From the NCBI GenBank assembly GCA_036339995.1, contig JAYYZW010000115.1:1-63503 (forward strand): 63,503 nt of DNA, read 5' to 3'. The notes beneath the pieces were generated by a model. That model made no database searches and was not told where the DNA came from. It worked only from the letters and a program-made list of their open reading frames with translations. Every line of letters begins with the position of its first letter. The stretch's first letter is position 1. The stretch is from JAYYZW01 sp036339995. Lineage in GTDB: Bacteria; Pseudomonadota; Gammaproteobacteria; Ga0077536. The translations under genes were made by a program, and so were the position numbers. Of this stretch, positions 1 to 9,500 are shown piece after piece.

Positions 1-679
1 CCGTGTCCATGGCGAGCGGCGCGAAAATGCGTTCGCGTACGAAGACCTCATAGGGGATCCCGGTGCGGTGCTCGAGCGCATACCCAGCGAGGCCCGCGCC
101 CGCGTTGGTATAGGAATAATGTAGGCCAGGTCGCCACAGTACCCGCCGGTTCTGTGGCCGGAAGCGCACGGCGTCTTCGAGGGCGAGCGGCGCCGGGTCG
201 CTGTGGTACATCTCCTCCATCGACAAATCCGCGAATCCCGCGCTGTGTTCCAGTAGATGGACGAGCGTCACTGGATGATCCGGTGCCCACGGATTCACAT
301 AGAAACCGGGGCCGATCAAGGCGTCGAGCGGCGCGCCGAGGTCCAAGAGGCCGTCATCCGCCGCCATTAGGACGGCGAGCGCCGTAAACACTTTCGTGAT
401 GGAGCCGATCCTGAACACGGTATCGTCGTCGGCCGCGCGGCCGCTTTCGAGGTCGGTGATACCGCGCGCGCTGGCGAATACCGTCTCCTGGCCTGAAACC
501 AGCGCGGCGCCAAAAGTAGATACACCGTAGGCCTCGCGGATCGTGTCAAGCCGATCGATCAAGGTTGCCGCATCGTCTGCAGCAAGGCCGGGCGCGAAGA
601 CGAGGAACGCCGCGCACAGTGCCGCCGGAAAAACGAGTGAGGTGCGGGCCGCGGCAGTTTGGGTTAGCGTTGAGGGCAT
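1..679 (-). CDS. Beta-lactamase-family (class C fold) serine hydrolase, exported, C-terminus cut by window edge
   Basis: The first 226 residues of a penicillin-binding-protein-like serine hydrolase are present; the gene runs off the left edge. The N-terminus has a hydrophobic signal-like stretch (about residues 14-32, ending in GLAADD). The nucleophile motif S-x-x-K is seen as SITK, and a YTN (the Y-x-N motif) lies in YSYTNAGAG; this pair defines the class C beta-lactamase/esterase superfamily. Members act in the periplasm as beta-lactamases, carboxypeptidases or esterases, and the motifs alone do not give a substrate. The third motif (KTG/HxG) would lie outside the window. The start is taken at 679; an in-frame ATG at 694 would add five residues, and neither has a clear ribosome binding site. 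nhaB lies just upstream on the same strand, about 115 bases away. Confidence 0.8.
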   Translation of the reverse strand, partial: MPSTLTQTAAARTSLVFPAALCAAFLVFAPGLAADDAATLIDRLDTIREAYGVSTFGAALVSGQETVFASARGITDLESGRAADDDTVFRIGSITKVFTALAVLMAADDGLLDLGAPLDALIGPGFYVNPWAPDHPVTLVHLLEHSAGFADLSMEEMYHSDPAPLALEDAVRFRPQNRRVLWRPGLHYSYTNAGAGLAGYALEHRTGIPYEVFVRERIFAPLAMDT

Positions 680-795
680 GGCCCATTGCAGCATGAACGA
701 AAGTCGTGCACACCCGCAAGGCAGCCGGGTGCCAGGTCGATCGAGGGCGCGCGGGCAATCCGGCGTCCGGTAGCTACCGCATCAAACGCAAGCGG

Positions 796-2301
796 TCACA
801 GCAGGTAAATCACGGCGAGCAAGCCGGTGATAGACATCGTGATCGTATACGGCAACGCCATCCAGACCATGCGTCCGTAAGACAGCCGAATGACGGGCGC
901 TAGGGCCGAAGTCAACAAGAACAGGAACGCGGCCTGCCCGTTCGGCGTGGCCACACTCGGGATATTGGTACCGGTATTGATGGCGACGGCGAGCAGGTCG
1001 AACTGCGCGCGCGTGATCTGGCCTGCATCGAGCGCTTTGAATACCTCGGAGATGTAAACGGTAGCGACGAATACGTTGTCGCTGATCATCGAAAGAGCGC
1101 CGTTGGCAAGATAGAACGCCGCGGTCTGCATGGTGCCTTCCATTGCGAGCCCCCACGCGATCACGGGTGTGAACAGATGTTGATCGTGAATAACGGCGAC
1201 GATGCTAAAAAAGACCACGAGCAGCGCCGTAAACGGCAGCGCTTCCTCGAAAGCATGTCCCAGCCGATGCTCTTCGGTGATACCGTTAAAGGCGGTGGCG
1301 AGCACGATAACAGTGAGTCCGATGACGCCGACTTCGGCGAGGTGGAAACCGAGCGCGAAACATAGAAACACCGCGGTTATGCCCTGTACCCAAAGCTTGG
1401 CAACATCCTGCAGGGTGCGCTTTTCCGTTTCGTGGGTATCGTATCCAATCAGGATCACACGCACGTTATCCGGCAGTTCCTGTCCGAAGCCGAACCAATG
1501 CAGTTTCTCGAGCAACACGCAGGTCGTGAGCCCGGCGGCGAGTACGGGCATCGAAACCGGTGCGGTGCGCATGAAGAATTCGACGAACTCCCAGCCGGCT
1601 ACCTTGGCGATCAAGAGGTTCTGCGGTTCGCCGACCAGCGTGCAGACGCCTCCCAGTGCCGTGCCGACGGCGCCGTGCATCATGAGGGTTCGCAGGAACG
1701 CGCGGAATTCATCGAGATCCGATCGGTGCAGCTCCTGAACCTCATCATCACCCGAGGCATCGTGATCACTCGTGTATTGCTTGCCCGAGGCGATCTTGTG
1801 GTAGACCAGGTAAAACCCTTCGGCGACTGTGATGATGACGGCCGTCACCGTGAGCGCGTCCAGGAAGGCCGATAGGATTGCGGAGACTCCGCAGAACAGG
1901 AACGACAAGAGCGTTTTGGAGCGCACCTTGAGCAGGATCTTGGTGAAAGTAAAAAGCAGCAATTCTTTGAGAAAGAAGATGCCGGCGACCATGAACATGA
2001 GCAGCAGGATCACTGGGAAGTTTTGCAGGATCTCATCGTACACCGCCTCGGGCGAAGTGAGTCCGACCACTACGGCCTCGATCGCGAGCAGTCCGCCCGG
2101 TTGCAGCGGGTAGCACTTGAGCGCCATCGCGAGACAAAAGATGAATTCCAGAATCAGGCACCACCCCGTGATGAAGGGGCCGACGGTGACGACCAGGATC
2201 GGGTTCAGGACCAGAAATCCTATGATGGTGAGCTTGTACCAGCCGGGCGAATGGCCCAAGAAATTCTTGGCAAAAGCCTGTGCCATCGTGTGTGCAGGCA
2301 T
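796..2301 (-). CDS. nhaB: Na+/H+ antiporter NhaB
   Basis: Inner-membrane sodium/proton antiporter, 501 residues (E. coli NhaB is 513). The N-terminus has the family signature NFLGHSPGWYK, followed by AMALKCYPLQPGGLLAIEA and then SAFLDALTVTAVIITVAEGF, all colinear with E. coli NhaB. Many hydrophobic segments follow, and a charged cytoplasmic loop (HDASGDDEVQE) lies at about residue 190. I chose the ATG at 2301 because a good ribosome binding site (GGAG in GGGGGACGGAGAACC) lies directly before it and the length then matches the family; a longer frame open to 2358 has no such site. It exports Na+ in exchange for protons, contributing to pH and salt homeostasis. Confidence 0.95.
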   Translation of the reverse strand: MPAHTMAQAFAKNFLGHSPGWYKLTIIGFLVLNPILVVTVGPFITGWCLILEFIFCLAMALKCYPLQPGGLLAIEAVVVGLTSPEAVYDEILQNFPVILLLMFMVAGIFFLKELLLFTFTKILLKVRSKTLLSFLFCGVSAILSAFLDALTVTAVIITVAEGFYLVYHKIASGKQYTSDHDASGDDEVQELHRSDLDEFRAFLRTLMMHGAVGTALGGVCTLVGEPQNLLIAKVAGWEFVEFFMRTAPVSMPVLAAGLTTCVLLEKLHWFGFGQELPDNVRVILIGYDTHETEKRTLQDVAKLWVQGITAVFLCFALGFHLAEVGVIGLTVIVLATAFNGITEEHRLGHAFEEALPFTALLVVFFSIVAVIHDQHLFTPVIAWGLAMEGTMQTAAFYLANGALSMISDNVFVATVYISEVFKALDAGQITRAQFDLLAVAINTGTNIPSVATPNGQAAFLFLLTSALAPVIRLSYGRMVWMALPYTITMSITGLLAVIYLL

Positions 2302-2408
2302 GGTTCTCCGTCCCCCGAAAACTCTGTCAGCCGTCGTTACCATTGCGCCGTTCCCCATGCAGACTTGCTCTAGGGGGATATAGCGGCGCTTTGAACTTAA
2401 AAGTTAAA

Positions 2409-2440
2409 TAGAACCTATCTCAAAATGAGTTTTGAGATCG
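2409..2440. repeat. Collapsed remnant of the AACCTATCTCAAAAT inverted-repeat element
   Basis: The left terminus AGAACCTATCTCAAAAT is the same as the ends of the two full elements at 12311-12584 and 45001-45270. It is joined after three bases to TTTTGAGAT, the start of the matching right terminus. The result is a short hairpin with no interior, just 3' of acnA. It could act as a weak terminator between acnA and nhaB. Confidence 0.55.
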
Positions 2441-2452
2441 CGTCTCAAATCG

Positions 2453-5116
2453 TCAAGCTGCCAGCTGGCGCAGTACGTAGTGCAGGATCCCGCCATTCTG
2501 GTAGTACTCCCATTCCTTGGGCGTATCGACGCGTACGGCACAGGGAAAGCGGGTGGGCGTTCCTTCACCGTCATCGGCGACCACGGTGACTTCATGGACG
2601 CCCACATCAAGGCCCTCGACCGCGTAAGTTTCGGTGCCGGTCAAGCCGAGTGAGTCGGCATTCTGTCCGTCCTTGAAGGTCAGCGGCAAAACGCCCATAC
2701 CGACGAGGTTGGAGCGGTGAATGCGCTCGAAGCTTTCGGTGAGGACAGCTCGTACGCCCAACAGCAGCGTGCCTTTGGCGGCCCAGTCGCGCGACGAACC
2801 GGTGCCGTATTCCTTGCCGGCGAGCACAAGCAGGGAGGTGCCTTCCTCCCGATAGCGCATGGCTGCATCGTAAATCGACATCTCCTCGCCGGACGGTTGG
2901 TGCCGGGTCCAGCCGCCTTCTGTTCCCGGCGCGAGTTGATTGCGCAGGCGAATATTCGCGAATGTGCCGCGCATCATGACCTCGTGGTTACCGCGCCGCG
3001 ATCCATAGGAATTGAAATCGACGGGTTGTACGCCGTTACCGATCAGGTATTCGCCGGCCGGACTGTCGGCCTTGATCGATCCGGCGGGTGAGATGTGGTC
3101 CGTGGTAATGGAATCGCCCAACTTTGCCAGTACCCGCGCGCCCGCGATCGGCCGGATGCTTTCAGGCTCCCGTGGCATGTCGACGAAGTAGGGCGGATTC
3201 TTGACGTAGGTCGAGCTATCGTCCCACGCATATTGACTGGATGCGTGAACCTGGATCCCCGACCATTGCGCGTCGCCCTTGAACACGTTTTCATAGCTTG
3301 TCGAATACATGTCGGAGTCGATGGCGGCGGCGATGGTCTCCTGTATTTCCTGCGCCGTCGGCCAGACGTCCTCAAGCGAGACGTCCTTGCCGTCGGCGTC
3401 CTGTCCGATCGGTTCGTTGAATAGATCGATGTCCAGGGTGCCGGCGATCGCGTAGGCGACGACCAGAGGCGGCGATGCCAGGAAGTTCATTTTGACTTCG
3501 ACGTGTACGCGGCCCTCGAAATTGCGGTTACCCGAGAGCACGGAGCAGGCCACCAGGCCACCCGATTTGATGGCGCCGCTGATGGGCGGCGGAAGGGGGC
3601 CCGAATTGCCAATGCAGGTCGTGCAACCGTATCCCACGGTATGAAAACCGAGCGCTTGAAGGTGCGGCGTCAGGCCGGCTTTGTCGAGATAAGCCGATAC
3701 TACCAGCGATCCCGGTGCGAGGCTGGTTTTGACCCAGGGCTTGACCTTCAGGCCACATTCGTTGGCTTTTTTGGCCAGCAGGCCGGCGCCGACCATGACC
3801 GAGGGATTGGAGGTGTTCGTGCAAGACGTGATCGCCGCGATCACGACGGCTCCGTCACGGATTTCAACGGTCTCGCCGTTGATTTCCGCTGTCGCGCTGC
3901 CACCCGCGGCGCGATCGCTTGTCGCTTCTTCGAGCAGTGTCTTGAACGTCGACTTGATGGCTTTGAGTGCGATGCGATCCTGCGGCCGTTTGGGGCCGGC
4001 GAGGCTCGGTTCGACGGAACCCATGTCAAGTTCGAGCGTATCTGAATACTGGGCATCGGCGCTTGCGGCGTCGCGCCACATGCCGGTCATCCTGGCGTAG
4101 GCTTCGACCAGGGCGACCTGCTTGGCTTTACGTCCCGAAAGATTCAAGTAATTAATCGTCTCTGCGTCGATCGGAAAGATGCCGCAGGTGGCGCCGTATT
4201 CCGGCGCCATGTTGGCCAGAGTTGCGCGATCGGCAAGTGGCAAGTCATCGAGCCCGGGTCCGAAGAATTCGACGAACTTGCCGACCACACCCTTCTGGCG
4301 CAGCATCTCGACGACACGAAGTACTAGATCGGTCGCCGTCGATACTTCGCGCAGTTTGCCGGTGAGTCTAAACCCGATGACCTGCGGGATCAGCATCGTA
4401 ATGGGTTGGCCCAGCATGGCGGCCTCGGCCTCGATGCCGCCCACGCCCCATCCCAGCACACCTAGTCCATTGATCATGGTCGTGTGCGAATCGGTGCCAA
4501 CCAGGGTGTCCGGGTAGGCCAGGCAGTCACCGTCTTGTTCCGCCGCGAACACGGTGCGTGCGAGGTACTCGAGGTTGACCTGGTGCACGATACCGGTGTC
4601 GGGCGGAACGACCGCGAAATTCGAGAACGCTTCCTGACCCCATCGCAGGAAACTATAGCGCTCTTGGTTGCGATTAAATTCAATGCGCGCATTCTCTTCG
4701 GCGGCGTTGGCGGTTCCGAACACGTCCACCTGCACCGAGTGGTCAATTACGAGTTCGGCTGGTGACAGCGGGTTGATCTTGGTCGGATCGCCACCCAAGT
4801 TTTGCATCGCATCACGCATGGCGGCGAGATCCACCACCGCAGGGACCCCGGTAAAATCCTGCATCAAGACGCGTGCCGGGGTGAACGCGATTTCCTGGCT
4901 GGGCGCTGCCTTGGCATCCCAGTTCGCCAGTGCCTCGATGTCGTCTTTCGTAACGGCGACTCCATCTTCGTGGCGCAGCATGTTTTCAAGCAGGATCTTC
5001 TGGGAAAAAGGCAGCTTTTCGATCGGGTATTTGCCTGCCAGGCGGGACACGCTGTAAATCGTGTATGAGGTGTCACCGACCACGAGTTCGGTACGAGCGT
5101 CGAATGAATTGTTCAT
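2453..5116 (-). CDS. acnA: Aconitate hydratase A
   Basis: TCA-cycle and glyoxylate-cycle enzyme that interconverts citrate and isocitrate through cis-aconitate, using a [4Fe-4S] cluster. The protein has 887 residues (E. coli AcnA has 891). The cluster ligands are visible as ITSCTNTSNP (Cys about 432) and GCTTCIGNSGP (Cys about 498 and 501). The C-terminal swivel domain carries the substrate-binding segment GSSRDWAAKG. The start at 5116 is preceded by GGAGATAAG; an upstream extension to 5194 is open but lacks support. It lies downstream of mnmA on the same strand, separated by a small transposable element, and upstream of nhaB. AcnA-type proteins can also bind RNA when the cluster is lost; nothing here tests that. 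Confidence 0.97.
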   Translation of the reverse strand: MNNSFDARTELVVGDTSYTIYSVSRLAGKYPIEKLPFSQKILLENMLRHEDGVAVTKDDIEALANWDAKAAPSQEIAFTPARVLMQDFTGVPAVVDLAAMRDAMQNLGGDPTKINPLSPAELVIDHSVQVDVFGTANAAEENARIEFNRNQERYSFLRWGQEAFSNFAVVPPDTGIVHQVNLEYLARTVFAAEQDGDCLAYPDTLVGTDSHTTMINGLGVLGWGVGGIEAEAAMLGQPITMLIPQVIGFRLTGKLREVSTATDLVLRVVEMLRQKGVVGKFVEFFGPGLDDLPLADRATLANMAPEYGATCGIFPIDAETINYLNLSGRKAKQVALVEAYARMTGMWRDAASADAQYSDTLELDMGSVEPSLAGPKRPQDRIALKAIKSTFKTLLEEATSDRAAGGSATAEINGETVEIRDGAVVIAAITSCTNTSNPSVMVGAGLLAKKANECGLKVKPWVKTSLAPGSLVVSAYLDKAGLTPHLQALGFHTVGYGCTTCIGNSGPLPPPISGAIKSGGLVACSVLSGNRNFEGRVHVEVKMNFLASPPLVVAYAIAGTLDIDLFNEPIGQDADGKDVSLEDVWPTAQEIQETIAAAIDSDMYSTSYENVFKGDAQWSGIQVHASSQYAWDDSSTYVKNPPYFVDMPREPESIRPIAGARVLAKLGDSITTDHISPAGSIKADSPAGEYLIGNGVQPVDFNSYGSRRGNHEVMMRGTFANIRLRNQLAPGTEGGWTRHQPSGEEMSIYDAAMRYREEGTSLLVLAGKEYGTGSSRDWAAKGTLLLGVRAVLTESFERIHRSNLVGMGVLPLTFKDGQNADSLGLTGTETYAVEGLDVGVHEVTVVADDGEGTPTRFPCAVRVDTPKEWEYYQNGGILHYVLRQLAA

Positions 5117-5213
5117 CTTATCTCCATCACTTTCCACATACCGCCGAACCCGGGGTATGTGGAATCGAGGGGAAGGACTCCCTATTATCGGCAATTCAAT
5201 CGCGCAGGTGTAG

Positions 5214-5383
5214 TTAAGAAACCTCTAAATCAGTCATGGCACATCCGCCTTGCCCGTGAAATTGCGGAGCCTTACGTCACGAAGCTTGCCAATAGTCCCC
5301 GCTATGGCCTGCGATTCGTGCCTTGATCTGCACGATTTCATCAACAATTCAGACCCACCATGATTTATTCAGAGGTTTCTTAA
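5214..5383. mobile_element. Non-autonomous inverted-repeat element (MITE) with TTAAGAAACCTCT ends
   Basis: A 170-bp stretch begins TTAAGAAACCTCT and ends with the inverse AGAGGTTTCTTAA; the arms extend imperfectly to about 26 bp (AAATCAGTCATGG against AAATCATGG). No coding potential is evident inside. The terminal TTAA fits the YTAR target used by IS5-family elements, and the arm GAAACCTCTGAATAA resembles IS5-type ends (inference). Its right edge lies six bases from the mnmA stop codon, so it separates mnmA from acnA. Confidence 0.75.
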
Positions 5384-5388
5384 GTCTA

Positions 5389-6522
5389 CTAGGTCGCGTC
5401 GATGATGCCGCCGCCGATGCAAACGTCTTCGTCGTAAAAGACGACCGACTGGCCCGGTGTGACCGCACGCTGCGGTTCATCGAAGCGGACTTCAGCGCGG
5501 CCGTCGTCGATGCGCTCGATTTCGCAAGCCTGCTCCGTTTGCCGGTATCGCGTTTTGGCCGTGCAGCGAAATGGCATGCTGTGTGCGTTCCCCGCGACCC
5601 AGCTCAGTTCGACGGCGATGAGCGCGGTGCGCATCAGGGCGGGGTGATCGTGGCCCTGCACGACGACGAGTTCGTTGGATTCAAGATTCTTGCTGGCGAC
5701 AAACCACGGCAGCTCATCGGCACCCCTGACACCTCCGATCCCGAGTCCCTGGCGTTGGCCTAGCGTGTAGTAAACCGCACCGTGATGTTTGCCGATGATT
5801 TCGCCTTCGAGCGTGATGACCCGGCCCGGTTCGGAGGGAAGGTAGCGACTCAGAAATTCGCGGAATGGTTGTTCCCCGATGAAGCAGATTCCCGTGCTGT
5901 CTTTCTTTTCGTGTGTGGCGAGCCCTGCTTCGCGTGCGAGGCGGCGGACTTCGGTCTTTTGGAGCCCGCCGACGGGAAAAAGGGATGCGGTGAGCGGCAC
6001 CTGGCCCAGTGTATAGAGGAAATAGCTCTGATCCTTGGTCCGATCCGCCCCCTTCAACAGGCGCCGTCGACCGTTCACCGTATCCGAGGAGACGTAATGC
6101 CCGGTGGCAATGAGATCTCCCCCAATTGTCCTCGCCGCATCGAGAAAAGCCTTGAATTTTATCTCACGATTGCAAAGTACGTCGGGATTGGGGGTACGGC
6201 CGTGCCGGTATTCCGCCAGGAAATCCTCAAACACCTGATCCCAATAAGTACGCGAAAGATCGACCGTGTTGATCGGGATGTCCAGGTGTTCACATACGCC
6301 GAGGGCGTCGGCGACGTCGTCTTCCCAATTACAGCGGCCGTCATCCGACGGTTCGTTCCAGTTCTTCATGAACAGGGCCGTGCATTTGAACCCGGCGCGT
6401 TTGACGCGTAGCGCGGCGACGGACGAATCGACGCCGCCCGACATGGCGACGACAACGTGTAGCTTGTCCGCCCGTTCGCGCAGTTCTACCGGTAGCCAGG
6501 ATTCAGTTTCTGAGATAAGCAT
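5389..6522 (-). CDS. mnmA: tRNA-specific 2-thiouridylase MnmA
   Basis: Cytoplasmic ATP pyrophosphatase that thiolates U34 of the tRNAs for Lys, Glu and Gln, using sulfur relayed from IscS and the Tus proteins. The protein has 377 residues (E. coli 368). The PP-loop SGGVDSS is at residues 28-34. The two catalytic cysteines are in PNPDVLCNREIKF (Cys117) and STGICFIGE (Cys213). The C-terminal beta-barrel segment contains TLGQRQGLGIGG. The stop is TAG. No hflD or purB neighbour is present, unlike in enterics. Confidence 0.96.
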   Translation of the reverse strand: MLISETESWLPVELRERADKLHVVVAMSGGVDSSVAALRVKRAGFKCTALFMKNWNEPSDDGRCNWEDDVADALGVCEHLDIPINTVDLSRTYWDQVFEDFLAEYRHGRTPNPDVLCNREIKFKAFLDAARTIGGDLIATGHYVSSDTVNGRRRLLKGADRTKDQSYFLYTLGQVPLTASLFPVGGLQKTEVRRLAREAGLATHEKKDSTGICFIGEQPFREFLSRYLPSEPGRVITLEGEIIGKHHGAVYYTLGQRQGLGIGGVRGADELPWFVASKNLESNELVVVQGHDHPALMRTALIAVELSWVAGNAHSMPFRCTAKTRYRQTEQACEIERIDDGRAEVRFDEPQRAVTPGQSVVFYDEDVCIGGGIIDAT

Positions 6523-6580
6523 GCAGTGCCGTCAGGGGAACGCGCTGGCCTGCCAGGAAGTCATCGACCGCACGCATGTG

Positions 6581-9500
6581 CTAGATTCGTTCGACGACGG
6601 GGTCTTCCCACGAACCTTTGATCGTATATTTACGCGTCAGGAATTTGTTGACTTGCTCGGGAATGGATTTGAACATTTTCTCGCCGATGAAGTAGACGGC
6701 GCCAGCGCCGGCGCCGATTGGTCCGAACAGGGCGGCGGCGAGAGGGATGCTGCTCGACAAGGCCGGCGTGACGACGACGTGCTGGTCGTAATCCTTTTCT
6801 GCAAGCCCGGTGCGTCCGGATATGTCAATGCGCGCGGCGGGGCCGTCCATTAGCAGGCTATTGGTGTAGGCGTTGCCGAGTTCCAGCTCGAACACACCGT
6901 CGATGCTGTCGAAAGTGAAGCCCTTTTTGAACAAGTCCGTGAAATCGAAAGAGAGACGCCGCGGCAGCGTCTGCAGGCTGAGCAGTCCAAACAACCGACC
7001 ACTGCCCGGGTCAATGTCCAAAAAACGTCCGTCGACAACGTGCAGTTCGAATGTTCCGGTCATGCGGTCGAGCGCAAAATCAGCCAGCGTTCCCTGCCAA
7101 CTGGCATCGATGTGGATGTTGGTTGCGCCGCCTTCGATGTTCGCTACGGTATAGTCGAAGCGATTGAGCAGCGGAGCGAGGGCGCCGCTCTCGACGTCAA
7201 TAATCAACCGGCTGCTATGAATGCGTTCGTCGATGATCCAATCACCGACGGCCTCGACCGAGAAATCCGCATTGCTGAAGGCGAGCCTATCGAGCTTCAA
7301 GCCCTTGTCCAGCCGCGTCGTCCTGATTTCGGCCCGTCCAAATTCGACCGCTTCAAACTGCAACGATTCGCACGCGAATTCAAGCGTCGGAATCCGCCTC
7401 GGATCCAGATCGAAAGCAACATCCTCGTCTTGAGTCTCTATTTTCACGAGGTGGAGGCGTTCGAGATCCAGATTCAGGGAACCCTTGGTGATATCCCGGG
7501 GTATTGCGATTCGTCCGCTGGCGTCCACGCTCGATACCTGGACGTTCCAATATTCCGGCTCCTTCGAACCAAGCAGCCGCACGTCCTCAATCTTTCGTCC
7601 GAACATGTGCAGTTGCTTGACCTGAATATCGAAATTCGCCGGCATTGAGGCGAACTCGCCGGCGCGGGCGTTTTGGTCGCCGTGAAGATAATCGGCCCAT
7701 TCGGTCAGCGACAACTGTGGAATGTAGCCCCGCATCGTGATCCCGGGGGCATGCTTGAACTCGAAAGCAATCGATCCGAACAGCACCTCGATCCTTTCGA
7801 CCACGCCTTTTCCGTTTTCTCCCGGGCGCGATATGATTTCGACGTCCATCGTGTCGCCAAAGTCGATTCGGGTCGCCAGTGCAATTCGATCCTTGAGCAC
7901 CGTTTCAATGCGCAGGGGTTTGCTTTCGGCGGAATGTTTTCCGAACGGCCACGGCAGACCCACGTCGAGGCCCAGGAGGTTGGACTCGAGGGTCAAACGG
8001 CGCAGCAAGGTCGACCCTTCATCGTTCGGTGTCGGAATCGTAAGTACTGCTTTCCACGGCAGGGCGCCGTTAAGCGACCCGATCCGCCCTTTGGATTCGA
8101 GCCACGCGTAAAGCGGCGACGCATACCTCTTGAGGTATTTGATGAGTTCCGCCGCGTCGGACGTGCCCGTCATGCGAAACTCGCTGTCGTAATTGGGGTC
8201 GTCGAGGCCGCCGTTGACGACGAGGCCGACCGCGCTGCCGTCGAATTCCGCCGTCAGTCCTTCACCATACCAGTCGCCCTGGGTAAAGCTCACATTACCG
8301 AATACGTTTTCGAGGACGATATTGTGTTGCCGTGCTGCGATGCGGTTGCCGCGAAAGAGCGCCTGTCCCAGCACTTCCCTGGGACCACCGCGGTACAGGG
8401 CGAGATTCATGTCTAGCGCGACTTCGATGTCGCCGCTGATATCGACATTCTGAATCCGGGCCGCTTTAGTGAGCTTTAGCGGACTGGCCATGATAATGTC
8501 GCTCGCGCTCGAGGCCGGTCCCTGTGCAGTGCCGCTGATGCGTACGAAACGCTTCCTGGTGAACAGGTCAGGCACCGTCACTTTCGCGCCGGCGATATTC
8601 GCGCCGGAGACGAACCCGCGGTCGATCTTGAATTCGACCTGCCTGCCACGCAGCTTCAGACGGCCATCTAAGGCGGTCGCGACCGGCCAGCGTCTCGAGT
8701 ATTTGACGATTGCATTGTTGACGTCGAAGTCGACCTGGATAACACCTTCGGCCTTGTCGAAAGGAAAGCGATCGAGTGGTCCTCGAACCACCACGCGCCC
8801 GTCGGTCACCCGGCCCTCCACGAACAGTTCGCGCGACCAGTCCTCCCCACGTTTGGGTATGATGCCCGACAGCAGCAGGTGATGCAGGCGCACCGCGTTC
8901 GCCCCGACGATGTCCGCGGTGACATCGATCACGTGAGCGGTGCCGGCGCGCAGTTGAAGGGTTCCGTTGAGGATGAGTTCGACGCCTTCAATGACGCCTT
9001 TGAGCGTGCGGGCGCGCACCTCATGTGTCTCGTCGCCGGTCTGTCGCCACGACAGGCTGCCACTCAGATCCGCGACATCGAGCGCCTGCGGCAGGCGGGC
9101 GTCGTAATCGATCTTGAAATCGGACTGTGTCAGCGCGAGCCAGCCGCCTTCCGTACCCCAACTGAGACTGGCATCGAGACCGGTGACGCCCGGAAAGTTT
9201 TCGTTGCTGTTGAACGATAGATGCTCGAGATCAGTCGTGACGAGATAGCTTACGTGACCTTCCTCGTCGCGGTTAAAAATGGCGTCCAAGCGGCGCATCG
9301 TGCCGCTGGGGTTCGACTGCAGCACGTGATCTCGAATTGAAGCATCCAGCGGAAGGAGGCGGGCTGCGAGCGCCGCAACCGGTTCGAGCGGTAGATGCTG
9401 GCCCGATATCACCGCCGAATTCAAGATTCCCTGCCGGGTTTCCCAAGCCGTGCTGAAACTCGCGCCGGCCGTGCCCCCGGTTACGACCGATGGCATATCG

